Below are positions 16,447-25,416 of a DNA stretch of 64,000 bases, one piece after another. The notes under the pieces are model-generated. The model searched no databases. It worked only from the letters and a program-made list of their open reading frames with translations, and was not told the origin of the DNA. The DNA comes from Spirochaeta isovalerica (GTDB taxonomy: Bacteria; Spirochaetota; Spirochaetia; DSM-2461): positions 248,001 to 312,000 of the forward strand of contig NZ_JACHGJ010000005.1 of assembly GCF_014207565.1 (NCBI RefSeq). The letters are read 5' to 3'. The position numbers were made by a program, and so were the translations under genes. Each line of letters opens with the position of its first letter. Within the stretch, counting starts at the first letter, position 1.

Positions 16447-19104
16447 TCACCTTTCCACCGCATGGGGCGCATCGGGATTCACTTTGTATTTTTTGATTGC
16501 TTCGCTCACTTTCTTCAGGGGAATTTTTCCCTCATCGGCCAGAGCTTTCAATGCGGCTATCGCCACATGATAACGGTCCACCTTGAAAAAGTTCCTCAGG
16601 GCTTCCCTGCTGTCGCTCCGTCCGTACCCGTCGGTTCCCAGAACCGTCAGCTTATTGGGAATAAGACGCCGTATCTGTTCGCTGTAAGCCTGAACATAAT
16701 CTGTCGATATAACAGCCGGTCCATCATGGCCTGCCATGACTTCTTCCACATAGGATTTGCGCGAAGGTTTTTCCGGATGATTTCTGTTCCAGTCCTCAAC
16801 AGCCATACCGTCACGGTGAAGCTGATTGATTCCCGGTACCGACCATATATCGGCCTGCACATCAAAATCCTCCTTAAGAAGATCAGCAGCCGCGATCACT
16901 TCCCTGAGGATGGAACCGCTGCCCATAAGCTGAACTTTCAGGTCGCCCTTACCGGCTTTTTGAAAGAGGTACATTCCTTTGACAATTCCCTCTTCCGCAC
17001 CTTTGGGCATGGCGGGATGACTGTAATTTTCATTGAGCAGGGTGATGTAATAGAAAACATCCTCTCCCTTCTCATACATCTCCTCTATACCCTTGCGGAC
17101 CAGAACGGCCAGTTCGTAACTGAAAGTCGGATCATAGGCTTTGCAGGAAGGATATACCGATGCGAACAGCAGTCCCTGTCCGTCCTCATGCTGGAGCCCT
17201 TCTCCGTTGAGAGTCGTCCGCCCCGAAGTGGCGCCCATAATAAATCCCTTTGCCCGGCTGTCGCCTGCGGCCCAGAGCTGATCGCCGATCCTCTGAAATC
17301 CGAACATGGAATAAAAGGTGTAGAAGGGAATCATGGGAAAGCCGAAATTATTGTGGGCCGTCGCCGCGGCAAGCCATGACGAAATGGCCCCGGCTTCGGT
17401 AATCCCCTCTTCCAGAATCTGCCCTTTCGGGTCCTCTTTATACCAGGACATGGTTTCCGCATCCTGGGGTTCATATAACTGTCCTGTTGGCGCATAGATT
17501 CCCAGTTGCCGGAACAGCCCTTCCATTCCGAAGGTTCTTGCTTCATCGGGAATGATGGGAACAATCCGTTTCCCGATCTCCTTGTCCCGCACCAGGTTGC
17601 CCAGAAGGCGGACGAATGCCATGGTCGTCGACAGCTCTCTTTCTCCCGACGATTCCATCAGAGCTTTAAAGCTCTCTGCCTTGGGAGTCTTTAGCGGGTA
17701 ATGGGTCGTATCCCGGAAAGGAACCGGACCGCCGAGAAGACTTCTCTGCCTCTTGATGAACAGATCTTCGGGACTTCCTTCTTCAGGTTTAATAAAGGGT
17801 AGATCCATCAGCTCCTCATCTTTCAGAGGCACATGAAATCTGTCCCGGAACGTCTTAAGCGATTCCAGATCCATCTTCTTGACATTATGGGCGACCATTA
17901 CCGATTCGCCGCTCTGCCCCATTCCGAAGCCCTTGATCGTGTTGACCAGAATAACCGTCGGCTGTCCCTTGTGTTTCGATGCGGCAGCGAAGGCCGCGTA
18001 GACTTTTCTCGGGTCGTGGCCCCCTCTGGACATCTGCCAGAGTTCTTTATCGCTCAAATCCTTGACCAGTTCGGCCAGCTTCGGATCTTCGCCGAAAATC
18101 TTTTCTCGCAGATAGGCCGGCCCCCGGGCGGCGATAGTCTGAAAATCGCCGTCCACCATGGATCCGAATTTCTTAAGAAGAAGCCCCTCTTTGTCGCGCT
18201 TCATAATATTGTCCCATTCGGTTCCCCAGATCACTTTAATGACATGCCAACCGGCTCCGCGGAATCGGCCTTCCAGTTCCTGAATAATCTTGCCGTTGCC
18301 CCGGACCGGGCCGTCGAGCCGCTGCAGATTGCAGTTTACAACAAATATAAGGTTGTCCAGACTTTCCCGGGCCGCAAGGGTAAGAGCCCCGAGCGATTCC
18401 GGCTCGTCGGACTCTCCGTCACCCATAAAACACCAGACCTTGCGATCGCCTTCCTCTTTCAGACCCCGGTTATCCATATAACGCATAAAACGGGCCTGAT
18501 AAATAGCGGCCATCGGCCCGAGCCCCATGGAGACCGTTGGGAACTGCCAGAAATCGGGCATCAGCCAGGGGTGGGGATAGGACGAAAGCCCGTGGCCGTT
18601 CACTTCGGAACGGAAATTCTTCAAATGCTCTTCATCGAGACGCCCTTCAACAAAAGCACGGGCGTATACGCCAGGGGAACTGTGTCCCTGAAAATAAACC
18701 ATATCCGCCCCGTACTGAGATTCGGGGCCTTTAAAAAACCAGTTGAAGCCGACTTCGTAAAGCGAAGCGACCGAGGCGTAGGTGGCGATATGTCCTCCAA
18801 GCCCCTTCCCGTCCTTATTGGCGCGGGCCACCATGGCCATGGCGTTCCAGCGGATATAAGCCGCGACCTTCATGGCGGTTAAGGAATCGCCGGGTATTTT
18901 TTCCTCTTCATCGGGGAGTAATGAATTGCCGTAGGAAGAAACTACACCCGGAGAGGTTGAAACTCCCCTGGACCTTGCGTCATCAACGAGCGTGTTGAGA
19001 AGATAATCTGCCTTTCTCTCACCCTCGGCGTCAATCAAACCTCTAAGCGAATCAATCCAGTCTTTCGTTTCAGCAGGATCGGGATCTTGATAATATGTAC
19101 TCAT
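16447..19104 (-). CDS. aceE: Pyruvate dehydrogenase E1, homodimeric type
   Basis: The 885-residue protein is the single-chain, thiamine-diphosphate-dependent E1 typical of proteobacteria. The ThDP motif is MGDGESDEPESLGAL...NCNLQRLDGPV. Other family segments include YFQGHSSPGVYARAF, GFGMGQSGE and TTLNGEGLQHEDGQG. It decarboxylates pyruvate and acetylates the E2 lipoyl group. The ATG at 19104 is chosen because AGGAG lies seven bases upstream; a TTG five codons earlier overlaps that site. It is first in the aceE-aceF-lpd operon, and a sigma-factor gene diverges from it. No pdhR-like regulator is adjacent. Confidence 0.95.
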   Translation of the reverse strand: MSTYYQDPDPAETKDWIDSLRGLIDAEGERKADYLLNTLVDDARSRGVSTSPGVVSSYGNSLLPDEEEKIPGDSLTAMKVAAYIRWNAMAMVARANKDGKGLGGHIATYASVASLYEVGFNWFFKGPESQYGADMVYFQGHSSPGVYARAFVEGRLDEEHLKNFRSEVNGHGLSSYPHPWLMPDFWQFPTVSMGLGPMAAIYQARFMRYMDNRGLKEEGDRKVWCFMGDGESDEPESLGALTLAARESLDNLIFVVNCNLQRLDGPVRGNGKIIQELEGRFRGAGWHVIKVIWGTEWDNIMKRDKEGLLLKKFGSMVDGDFQTIAARGPAYLREKIFGEDPKLAELVKDLSDKELWQMSRGGHDPRKVYAAFAAASKHKGQPTVILVNTIKGFGMGQSGESVMVAHNVKKMDLESLKTFRDRFHVPLKDEELMDLPFIKPEEGSPEDLFIKRQRSLLGGPVPFRDTTHYPLKTPKAESFKALMESSGERELSTTMAFVRLLGNLVRDKEIGKRIVPIIPDEARTFGMEGLFRQLGIYAPTGQLYEPQDAETMSWYKEDPKGQILEEGITEAGAISSWLAAATAHNNFGFPMIPFYTFYSMFGFQRIGDQLWAAGDSRAKGFIMGATSGRTTLNGEGLQHEDGQGLLFASVYPSCKAYDPTFSYELAVLVRKGIEEMYEKGEDVFYYITLLNENYSHPAMPKGAEEGIVKGMYLFQKAGKGDLKVQLMGSGSILREVIAAADLLKEDFDVQADIWSVPGINQLHRDGMAVEDWNRNHPEKPSRKSYVEEVMAGHDGPAVISTDYVQAYSEQIRRLIPNKLTVLGTDGYGRSDSREALRNFFKVDRYHVAIAALKALADEGKIPLKKVSEAIKKYKVNPDAPHAVER

Positions 19105-19213
19105 AGCTGCTCCTCGCAATATAATTTACTAAATTGGTGAACAATAGCCAAAAAAATTCAAAAAATTAAATTATTTACACCCGGAACACTTTAGGTCCGT
19201 CATATTAAGTGTA

Positions 19214-19768
19214 ATGGATCAGAAAAAGAATTTGAAACAACATGAATCAAAAGAGCGCCTTTCCCGGGCTTATGAAAGCGAAAAGCCCCGATTGATGGCC
19301 AGAATCCGGGCCGCGGGAAAATCTCTTGAGGAAACGGAAGACCTGATCCATGACGTATACACCGAAACCTGGGGGAGGCTGGACCGGCTGAACAGCATTA
19401 TAAATCTGCCGGCCTGGCTCAACTCACTGGTGACCCGGAGGCTGATCGATGCCTGGAGGCACGACAAAGTGAAGCAATATGCCGGAGAAACCGATGTGGC
19501 GGAGGAAACCATACGGGAAGTTATCACCGGAGTCGGACTGAATCCCCTGGACGGCTATGTGCGGCGCTGTATGGTCGAAGCTCTTGATTCGGCGATTAAA
19601 ACGCTGCCGGAGAAACAGAGAAAAGTGGTGGAAGCCCAGGTTTTCGGAGGAATGACTTTTAAGGAACTGGCCGAGTCTACAGGAGAGAGCATCGACACGC
19701 TAAAAGCGCGCAAACGCTATGCCGTGGAAAACCTCTCAAAGGCTCTGAAACATTGGATTGAAAATTAA
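19214..19768 (+). CDS. ECF-type RNA polymerase sigma factor
   Basis: A 184-residue sigma-70 family protein with only regions 2 and 4. Region 2 reads ETEDLIHDVYTETWGRLDRL...LPAWLNSLVTRRLID, and region 4 reads LPEKQRKVVEAQVFGGMTFKELAESTGESIDTLKARKR. It should direct RNA polymerase to a small regulon. A predicted membrane protein follows 15 bases downstream and may be its regulator or partner. There is no Shine-Dalgarno sequence. TATTAA (19203-19208) lies five bases before the ATG and GGAAC (19183-19187), a typical ECF -35 core, lies upstream, so self-control is possible. It diverges from the pyruvate dehydrogenase operon. Confidence 0.88.
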   Translation: MDQKKNLKQHESKERLSRAYESEKPRLMARIRAAGKSLEETEDLIHDVYTETWGRLDRLNSIINLPAWLNSLVTRRLIDAWRHDKVKQYAGETDVAEETIREVITGVGLNPLDGYVRRCMVEALDSAIKTLPEKQRKVVEAQVFGGMTFKELAESTGESIDTLKARKRYAVENLSKALKHWIEN

Positions 19769-19783
19769 ACCGGAGGTACTAGT

Positions 19784-20245
19784 ATGATGGATGAAATCAA
19801 AGACGAAATTAAAGGCGAAATAAGAAAGGGAATCCGCGAGGAACTGCAGAAAGACTGGGAAAAAGAAAAAAAACGCAACCCACACTGCGATGCCGACTCC
19901 TGGTGGGAAGAACGGCGGATGGGAATGAAAGTTTTCCTGGGCGTGCTGATGGGAATCGGATTTCTGATTCTGGGCTTCCTCTTCGGATGGGTTGTCATGC
20001 TGCTGTGGAACTGGCTGATGCCCGATATTTTCGGCCTGGGCGAGGTGACCTACTGGCAGGCTTGGGGACTTCTTATCCTCAGCTCCATACTGTTCAAGGG
20101 CTTTCCCTCGGGAAACGGCGGAGACGGGGGCAAACGGGGAGACCGCCGGCGCAAGAAGGAGCTGCGGAAAATGATGGATAGCGAATCCGTTTTTCCCGAT
20201 CGGCCGGATATAACGAAAGAGTCTCCGGAACCCGGGAAAAACTGA
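19784..20245 (+). CDS. Two-helix membrane protein partner of the sigma factor
   Basis: A 153-residue protein. A charged, probably helical N-terminus (many Lys/Glu, residues 1-~40) precedes two membrane helices (VFLGVLMGIGFLILGFLFGW and YWQAWGLLILSSILF). The motif LLWNWLMPDIFGLGEVTYW between them recurs in small membrane proteins encoded next to ECF sigma genes. The tail is basic, then acidic. GGAGG lies eight bases before the ATG. It may sequester the sigma factor through the cytoplasmic N-terminus, but it lacks the zinc anti-sigma HxxxCxxC motif, so that role is only inferred from position. Confidence 0.75.
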   Translation: MMDEIKDEIKGEIRKGIREELQKDWEKEKKRNPHCDADSWWEERRMGMKVFLGVLMGIGFLILGFLFGWVVMLLWNWLMPDIFGLGEVTYWQAWGLLILSSILFKGFPSGNGGDGGKRGDRRRKKELRKMMDSESVFPDRPDITKESPEPGKN

Positions 20246-20251
20246 CATGGA

Positions 20252-20297
20252 ACGGGAAGCCGTTTATTTCATTGAAATAGGGCTTCCCGTTTTTTTG
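20252..20297 (+). terminator. Rho-independent terminator
   Basis: ACGGGAAGCC (20252-20261) pairs with GGCTTCCCGT (20281-20290), followed by TTTTTTT. It ends the sigma factor-membrane protein operon. Confidence 0.88.
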
Positions 20298-20369
20298 ATA
20301 AAGCAATTTTTTTGGATTGAATTAGAGAAACAAATTATCATAAGAGAATAAACCAACAGGAGAAATATT

Positions 20370-20855
20370 ATGAATTACACAATAGTTTATTACACAAGAG
20401 ACGGCAGCACCGGTATCGCCGCGGATTACCTGGCGGACGTGACCAAAGGGAAGAAAGTACAACTTGAAGCCGGTAAGTACCTGAACAACTTCATCCTCGG
20501 CGGATTCAACTCCGCTTCAAAAAAGCTTCCGAAACTGAAAGGCGATCCCTGGAGTGGAATATCCGATGCCGAAGCGGTCATTCTGGCGTCTCCCGTGTGG
20601 GCAGGAAATGGCAATCCGGCGATGAACAGCTTTATAGATCAAGCCGATTTTTCAGGAAAAAAAGTCTATATCCTCTCTCTCCAGGCCGATCCGGGAAAGA
20701 AAGCTCAGAACTCGGTGCTCCCTCTTGTAGCCGAAGCTGTAAAATCACATGGCGGTGAGGTGGCTGGCATGCTGGCCATTCACGGAACAAGTCCCGGAAA
20801 AAGAGCGGAGAAAGACTATATAGAAAATCAGCTTAAAGACTGGAAACTCTCTTAG
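20370..20855 (+). CDS. Flavodoxin-family protein
   Basis: A 161-residue flavodoxin-like protein. The FMN phosphate loop reads YYTRDGSTGIAA (residues ~7-18), and the second flavin loop ASPVWAGNGNPAM follows at ~72. It likely carries one or two electrons in the cytoplasm, though it is more like the NAD(P)H-dependent or menaquinone-protoporphyrin type than a classical acidic flavodoxin. CAGGAG precedes the ATG. It stands alone between a terminator and the convergent ferritin-VIT gene. The redox partner is not indicated. Confidence 0.85.
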   Translation: MNYTIVYYTRDGSTGIAADYLADVTKGKKVQLEAGKYLNNFILGGFNSASKKLPKLKGDPWSGISDAEAVILASPVWAGNGNPAMNSFIDQADFSGKKVYILSLQADPGKKAQNSVLPLVAEAVKSHGGEVAGMLAIHGTSPGKRAEKDYIENQLKDWKLS

Positions 20856-20997
20856 CCTGAAAACTTCCAGACCGCTTCGTCGACCACGACCTCCCCTTTC
20901 CAACCCATCTCGTCAGGATTTGGTTACGACGAGCCTATTCGTTTTTCCTGGGTTTCAGGAAATTGACCGGCAGAAGAATTAACCCTGAAAAATCCTA

Positions 20998-21861
20998 TTA
21001 AATTTCAAGGCCAAAAACATTTTTTACAAGGATTCCGACTCCGAATGAAATAGCCGAAACGCCGAGACTGATTAATGTCATCTCAAGAAATCGTTTAACG
21101 AATGGCGTATCCTTGGCCACTGAAATATAATAATTAAATATTAATATAATCAGGACTGCGATTGAGAGCGTAACGACCAGACTGAAAAACGGATTGGCGA
21201 ACAGAAAATAGGGAGCCGTCAGAAAAGCGACAGTAAAGATATAGGAAATTCCTGTGTAAACTGAAGATTTTAATGCATTTTCCTCTCCGTTATGCATGCT
21301 TGAGAGATATTCCGAAGCAGCCATGGAGAAAGACGCAGAAATGCCCGTGATCAACCCCGTCAACGCAATGATTTTAGAATTCCCGAAGGCGAAAGTGTAT
21401 CCGGCCAGAGCCCCCGTAAGTTCGACAAGGGCATCGTTAAGCCCCAAAACCACAGAACCGACATATTCCAGCCTCTCCTCGTTGATCATCTGGAGGAGTT
21501 CCATCTCATGCCTCTCTTCATCTTCCATAAAGGTCCTGATTTCAGGTATATCATCCAGGATTTCCCCGTAGGCATCCTGTCCTCTCTGCTCAGCTTTTTC
21601 CAGAAGTTTCAAGCCAAAAGTCAGTCCGAAAATTTTGCATATGAATATAGTGAATCCGACGAATAATTTATTCGGACGCAGTTCCACTCCAGTCCTTTTG
21701 TTAAAATATTTATAGTGCTTATACTCGTCATTGCTGATTTTTTCCAGTATAGCTTTGTTATGAGCATCATCCAGACCTTCAGCCAGTTTTCCATAGATAT
21801 AATAGGCGTTAATTTCATTCTGCTGCTCGCGCAGGATGATTTTTTCCAATTTTCCTTCCAT
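20998..21861 (-). CDS. Ferritin-like/VIT fused iron or manganese transporter
   Basis: The 287-residue protein joins two domains. Residues 1-~130 are a four-helix ferritin-like module with metal-ligand positions in REQQNEINAYYIY, DEYKHYKYF and MEDEERHEMELL. Residues ~135-287 are a CCC1/VIT1 membrane domain (LNDALVELTGALAGYTFAFG and SASFSMAASEYLSS). This is the MbfA architecture, which exports iron (and perhaps Mn) and lowers oxidative damage. GGAGG lies ten bases before the ATG. No iron-responsive operator was recognised. Confidence 0.88.
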   Translation of the reverse strand: MEGKLEKIILREQQNEINAYYIYGKLAEGLDDAHNKAILEKISNDEYKHYKYFNKRTGVELRPNKLFVGFTIFICKIFGLTFGLKLLEKAEQRGQDAYGEILDDIPEIRTFMEDEERHEMELLQMINEERLEYVGSVVLGLNDALVELTGALAGYTFAFGNSKIIALTGLITGISASFSMAASEYLSSMHNGEENALKSSVYTGISYIFTVAFLTAPYFLFANPFFSLVVTLSIAVLIILIFNYYISVAKDTPFVKRFLEMTLISLGVSAISFGVGILVKNVFGLEI

Positions 21862-22043
21862 AGTCGCGTCCTCCCTATGAATCTATAATATTCCTTTAAG
21901 ATAATGAAATATATAGTATTTCATCCTTTAGCAAGAACAATGGCTTGAAGAACTGGTATAAATGCACATACCTGATTAATAAGGTAAAAAAGTTTACAAG
22001 GTTTGAATTGACAGCCGGAGTGAAAATAACGATTTTTTATATA

Positions 22044-22676
22044 ATGGAAATAAAAATACCGGAAGTTGACGCATACCTGTCGGATGGTTGCGGCAGATGT
22101 AAATATTACAATACGCCTCAGTGCAAAGTGCACAGATGGAACGGGGAGCTCAAAGCCCTCAGGGAAATTGTTCTTGACTGCGGCCTGAAAGAAGAACTGA
22201 AATGGAGTCAGCCCTGCTATACTTATCAGAATAAAAACATACTGATAGTCAGCGCTTTCAAAGAATACTGCGCGCTGAACTTCTTCAAAGGCGCGCTGTT
22301 GAATGACCACCATAAAATCCTGACGCAACCTACGAAAAACTCCAGGGAATCACGTCAGGTCCGGTTTGTCTCGGCAGCCCGGATAGCCGAACTGAAGCCC
22401 ATACTGAAGGAGTACATCCTTGAAGCTGTTGAAATTGAAAAATCGGGAAAACAGATCCCTAAAAGTAAACCGGAAGACTTTCCTTACCCCGAAGAACTCC
22501 TGGAAAAATTCAATGAAGATTATGCCTTCAGGGACGCCTTTGAAGCTCTCACTCCGGGCCGGCAGAAAAGCTACCTTCTCCACTTTGCCTCGGCTAAACA
22601 AGCGGCAACCAGGATTTCCCGCATTGAAAAATGCATTCCTAAAATCTTCGACGGACTGGGATTCAACGAAAGATAA
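22044..22676 (+). CDS. YdeI-type DUF1801/OmdA domain protein
   Basis: About 210 residues. It starts with a DUF1801-like domain (LKALREIVLDCGLKEELKWSQPCYTYQNKNILIVSAFKEYCALNFFKG, positions ~28-75). It ends with the bacteriocin-protection/OmdA-like helix bundle (LTPGRQKSYLLHFASAKQAATRISRIEKC). Family members are cytoplasmic proteins of unclear function. An N-terminal cysteine cluster (GCGRCKYYNTPQCKVH) is extra and may bind metal. The ATG at 22044 fits the family start and lies seven bases after a TTGACA-17-GATTTT promoter (22008-22036); the longer reading from 21945 would run through it. Confidence 0.8.
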   Translation: MEIKIPEVDAYLSDGCGRCKYYNTPQCKVHRWNGELKALREIVLDCGLKEELKWSQPCYTYQNKNILIVSAFKEYCALNFFKGALLNDHHKILTQPTKNSRESRQVRFVSAARIAELKPILKEYILEAVEIEKSGKQIPKSKPEDFPYPEELLEKFNEDYAFRDAFEALTPGRQKSYLLHFASAKQAATRISRIEKCIPKIFDGLGFNER

Positions 22677-22784
22677 TATCTGACCGGACCAATCAGTTTT
22701 TTCACCTCAATCAGGAATACTCTATTGAAATTATTTATAACGATATGTAATAATAGTTATCAATACCAGCACAGGAAAAATAAT

Positions 22785-23033
22785 ATGGATACGGAAACTA
22801 TTATTTATGAAAACAATTATACCGATACGTACAATAACCTGAGAAACAGAAGTATTCTCTCCGGTTTTTCTATTTATGATATTAAAAGAGAACTTGAATC
22901 ACTATACCGCTATGAAGATCTCGATTGGACGGGTCGCGGCGAATATAAGAATTCAGAAATTCAGGGTGCTGTAGCGGCTTATCAGGTTTTTCTTCATGAA
23001 TGGAACAAGGAACATAAATCCGATATAAAATAG
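22785..23033 (+). CDS. Small uncharacterised protein
   Basis: An 82-residue soluble, tyrosine- and asparagine-rich protein that I do not recognise. The middle segment SGFSIYDIKRELESLYRYEDLDWTGRGEYKNSEIQGAVAAY looks like a compact helical domain. AGGAAA lies six bases before the ATG at 22785, and earlier in-frame codons have no such site. Its last 40 bases overlap the 3' end of a small gene on the other strand. Confidence 0.55.
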   Translation: MDTETIIYENNYTDTYNNLRNRSILSGFSIYDIKRELESLYRYEDLDWTGRGEYKNSEIQGAVAAYQVFLHEWNKEHKSDIK

Positions 23034-23227
23034 CGTATTGCTATTATTCTGAATAACAATTTTTCCCTTTGCCTTTTGCTCTCTCCCGGCAATGTCTCCC
23101 AATCTCCGTCGAGGCTTGTCCTGCTTTCCAGATTATCCAGTTTTACAGGAGCTTCAGCCTGAAGCAGGCTGACAATAAAAAATAGAAAAAAAATACCCGG
23201 AGCAATATTTCCCCGGATATTCTTCAT
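22994..23227 (-). CDS. Short exported protein, probably a truncated gene
   Basis: A 77-residue reading from the ATG at 23227. It has a good signal peptide (NIAPGIFFLFFIVSLLQAEAP) and then LESRTSLDGDWETLPGE. This start resembles the beginning of larger exported sensory or glycosidase-like proteins, where 'LDGxWEF' opens the first domain. The following residues lose any domain pattern and the frame stops inside the neighbouring gene's 3' end. It overlaps the end of the preceding unknown gene region by a few bases, so it may be co-transcribed with the nqr cluster. It is most likely a remnant. Confidence 0.4.
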   Translation of the reverse strand: MKNIRGNIAPGIFFLFFIVSLLQAEAPVKLDNLESRTSLDGDWETLPGESKRQREKLLFRIIAIRYFISDLCSLFHS

Positions 23228-23231
23228 AAAA

Positions 23232-23684
23232 TCAGTCAAAGAGAACCCTTTTCATGACCTGAGGCTCCAGGCGGAATCTCGACCCCTTTCCTTCGATGAA
23301 ATGGTGCTCCCGCAAAAGATGAATGGAAAGATCGGTTACGACGACGGACTCATTGGTCTCCTTTCGGGTGATCTGAGCTGTCATCTTATGAAAGAAGCCG
23401 TCTTTGAAAGGACAGGGAAGCTGTCCGCGGGGGTCGACGACCCTGATCAGCCATTTATCATCAATGGTAACCGGTTCGCCCAGCCCCTTCTGGCCTTCTT
23501 CCATAAAGTAAGCCAGTCTCTTGGCCGTATCGACAAAGGAAAGCCCGGCATCGCGCATCTCTCCTTCGTCCCGGGCAATCATATCCACGACGGGAATGGT
23601 TTCGTCTCCGAGAAATCCCTCTTCGGTGATTACTCCCGGCTGCATATTTTCCTGAGCCATTGTCATGGCCGGTGTCATTTTCAT
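23232..23684 (-). CDS. Unknown soluble protein at the 3' end of the nqr cluster
   Basis: A 150-residue protein with no signal peptide or membrane segment, starting 14 bases after nqrF ends and on the same strand, so probably co-transcribed. The C-terminal half is compact: VTIDDKWLIRVVDPRGQLPCPFKDGFFHKMTAQITRKETNESVVVTDLS, then a helix-strand tail ending MKRVLFD. One Cys-Pro (LPCPF) is present. I do not recognise the family. Its place suggests an assembly or accessory role for the sodium-pumping complex, but nothing in the sequence proves this. Confidence 0.7.
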   Translation of the reverse strand: MKMTPAMTMAQENMQPGVITEEGFLGDETIPVVDMIARDEGEMRDAGLSFVDTAKRLAYFMEEGQKGLGEPVTIDDKWLIRVVDPRGQLPCPFKDGFFHKMTAQITRKETNESVVVTDLSIHLLREHHFIEGKGSRFRLEPQVMKRVLFD

Positions 23685-23698
23685 CTACAGGACCTCCA

Positions 23699-24808
23699 TC
23701 AGAATTTATCGTAGAAGATATCGTCGAGCGATACTTTGTTCGCCGTAAAGACATTGTTACAGGCATTGATCATACCGGGGCTTCCGCAGAGATAGCCTTC
23801 CCGTTTCTTATCGGTACCGATTTCCTCTTTCAGATATTTATCCAGGACATCGGTAATCAGTCCCGTCGCGCCGTCCCAGGGCGTGCCTTCCTCCGGTTCG
23901 GAGAGTGCGGGAACGAAGTGAAAATTAGGCATTTTTTTCTCAAGCTCTCTCAGCTCATCGAGATAAAACATATCTTTCACGGTCCGGGCTCCGAAGAAGT
24001 ACCAAACCTCGCGGTCCAGCTCACCGGTATCGAGCATATCGAAGAGAATAGACATAAAGGGAGCCATACCCGATCCTCCGGCTACGCAGACCATGGTTGT
24101 ATCGGTCGGGGTCCGGAAAAAGTCTCCGAACGGTCCGACAAGTTCAACCCTGTCCCCTTCCTTCAGTTCCGTATGGACCCAGGTCGTTGCGATACCGCCG
24201 GGAACCAGTCTGATAAGCAGTCTGACAATATCTTTTTCTCCGGGCTTCGAAGCCATGGAATAAGCCCTCTGGGTCGACCCTTTTATCTTTCCGTGGGGAG
24301 GAACGACCAGCTGGACGTATTTGCCCGCCTCGAAGTTAATCTCCTCTCCCTGAAGATCGAAGGTAACCTCTTTGATATCATGGGTCACATCGACTATGGA
24401 TTTTACGATGGAATCATATTTCTTAATATTAAACAGCTCGTCGGGGATTTTAATGGAAATATCGCTTTTGATCTTCACCTGGCAGGCCAGGCGGATGTTG
24501 TCGGCGAGATTCTCCTTTGTCATAAAGGGAGTTTCCGTCGGGAGATAAGGCCCCACATCGCTGGTCACCTGGCATTTGCAGGCTCCGCAGGTCCCTCGCC
24601 CACCACAGGCGGAAGGAACAAAAATTTCCTGTCCCGCCAGAGAAGAGAGGAGAGACTCCCCTCCGTCAAGTTTGATTTTCTTTTTGCCGTCGTTTATATC
24701 CAGTTCCACCTCGCCGTAGTTGTTGACGACCTTATCGACGATGGAAATGGCCGCAGCCAGTATGGCAGCGATTAGAGCGACAGCTCCTGGTGCTATGATT
24801 ATCATCAT
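23699..24808 (-). CDS. nqrF: NqrF, NADH-oxidising subunit of Na+-NQR
   Basis: A 369-residue protein with one N-terminal membrane helix (PGAVALIAAILAAAISIVDKVV). A 2Fe-2S domain follows, with the cysteine pattern of SACGGRGTCGACKCQ and a later Cys in IRLACQV. A ferredoxin-NADP reductase-like FAD/NADH module has RAYSMASKPGE (flavin) and VCVAGGSGMAPFMSIL (NADH). It takes electrons from NADH and passes them into the complex. The single 2Fe-2S domain plus FAD is diagnostic of NqrF and excludes RnfB/C. It is slightly shorter than typical NqrF (about 405). It begins 13 bases after nqrE. Confidence 0.93.
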   Translation of the reverse strand: MMIIIAPGAVALIAAILAAAISIVDKVVNNYGEVELDINDGKKKIKLDGGESLLSSLAGQEIFVPSACGGRGTCGACKCQVTSDVGPYLPTETPFMTKENLADNIRLACQVKIKSDISIKIPDELFNIKKYDSIVKSIVDVTHDIKEVTFDLQGEEINFEAGKYVQLVVPPHGKIKGSTQRAYSMASKPGEKDIVRLLIRLVPGGIATTWVHTELKEGDRVELVGPFGDFFRTPTDTTMVCVAGGSGMAPFMSILFDMLDTGELDREVWYFFGARTVKDMFYLDELRELEKKMPNFHFVPALSEPEEGTPWDGATGLITDVLDKYLKEEIGTDKKREGYLCGSPGMINACNNVFTANKVSLDDIFYDKF

Positions 24809-24821
24809 CTCTCAAGCCTCC

Positions 24822-25415
24822 TTACTGCACACTCAGCATTCCGGAAAAACCGATGAATGCCATAGCCATGAAGCCGATGGTGATAAGGGTGATTCCCGGG
24901 CCTTTGAGAGCCGGCGGAACCGGGGCCTTCTCTATCTTTTTATTTATGGCCGAAAGGGCCATTATGGCGAGCCACCAGCCTATACCCGAACCGAAGGAAA
25001 ACACCACGGTCTGGACGAAGTTGTACTCCCGTATCTGCATAAAGAGAGCCACACCGAGGATAGCGCAGTTTACAGTTATCAGAGGGAGGAAGATCCCCAG
25101 AGACAGGTAGAGTGCCGGCGAAACGCGGTCGATAACCATTTCCAGAATCTGAACCGTCGCGGCGATAACGATAATGAAGATGATATAGCGCAGGTAGATG
25201 AGATCGAGCGGGATGATGACGAATTTCAACAGCACCCAGTTGAGCATGGAGGTGATGGTCAGAACCACGGTCACCGCCAGCCCCAGGCCGTTAGCCGACT
25301 TCATATCCTTGGAAATGGAGATAAAGGAACACATTCCCAGGAAGTTGGCCAGTAGAATGTTGCTTGTGAAGACCGATGCGAAGAGCAGTACTATTGGATG
25401 TATTTCCGGAGCCAT
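24822..25415 (-). CDS. nqrE: NqrE, membrane subunit of Na+-NQR
   Basis: A 197-residue, six-helix protein. The half-motif SNILLANFLGMCSFISISKDMKSANGLG near the N-terminus and VNCAILGVALFM in the middle each carry one of the conserved cysteines (GMCSF and NCAIL) that coordinate the intramembrane iron centre together with NqrD. Its fold is a pseudo-twofold mate of NqrD. It starts a single base after the nqrD stop. It is part of the channel for Na+ translocation during electron transfer to quinone. Confidence 0.93.
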   Translation of the reverse strand: MAPEIHPIVLLFASVFTSNILLANFLGMCSFISISKDMKSANGLGLAVTVVLTITSMLNWVLLKFVIIPLDLIYLRYIIFIIVIAATVQILEMVIDRVSPALYLSLGIFLPLITVNCAILGVALFMQIREYNFVQTVVFSFGSGIGWWLAIMALSAINKKIEKAPVPPALKGPGITLITIGFMAMAFIGFSGMLSVQ

Positions 25416-25416
25416 A

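Noticed and set aside
19183-19201. Complete ECF promoter GGAAC...CGTC in front of the sigma gene
   Set aside because: The two boxes are only about ten bases apart, too close for the usual ECF spacing; only the GGAAC core with the downstream TATTAA was kept as a possibility.
20909-20933. CTCGTC/GACGAG hairpin followed by a distant T run as terminator of the flavodoxin gene
   Set aside because: Only a 6-bp stem with a 13-base loop and the T run begins nine bases later; too weak to call.
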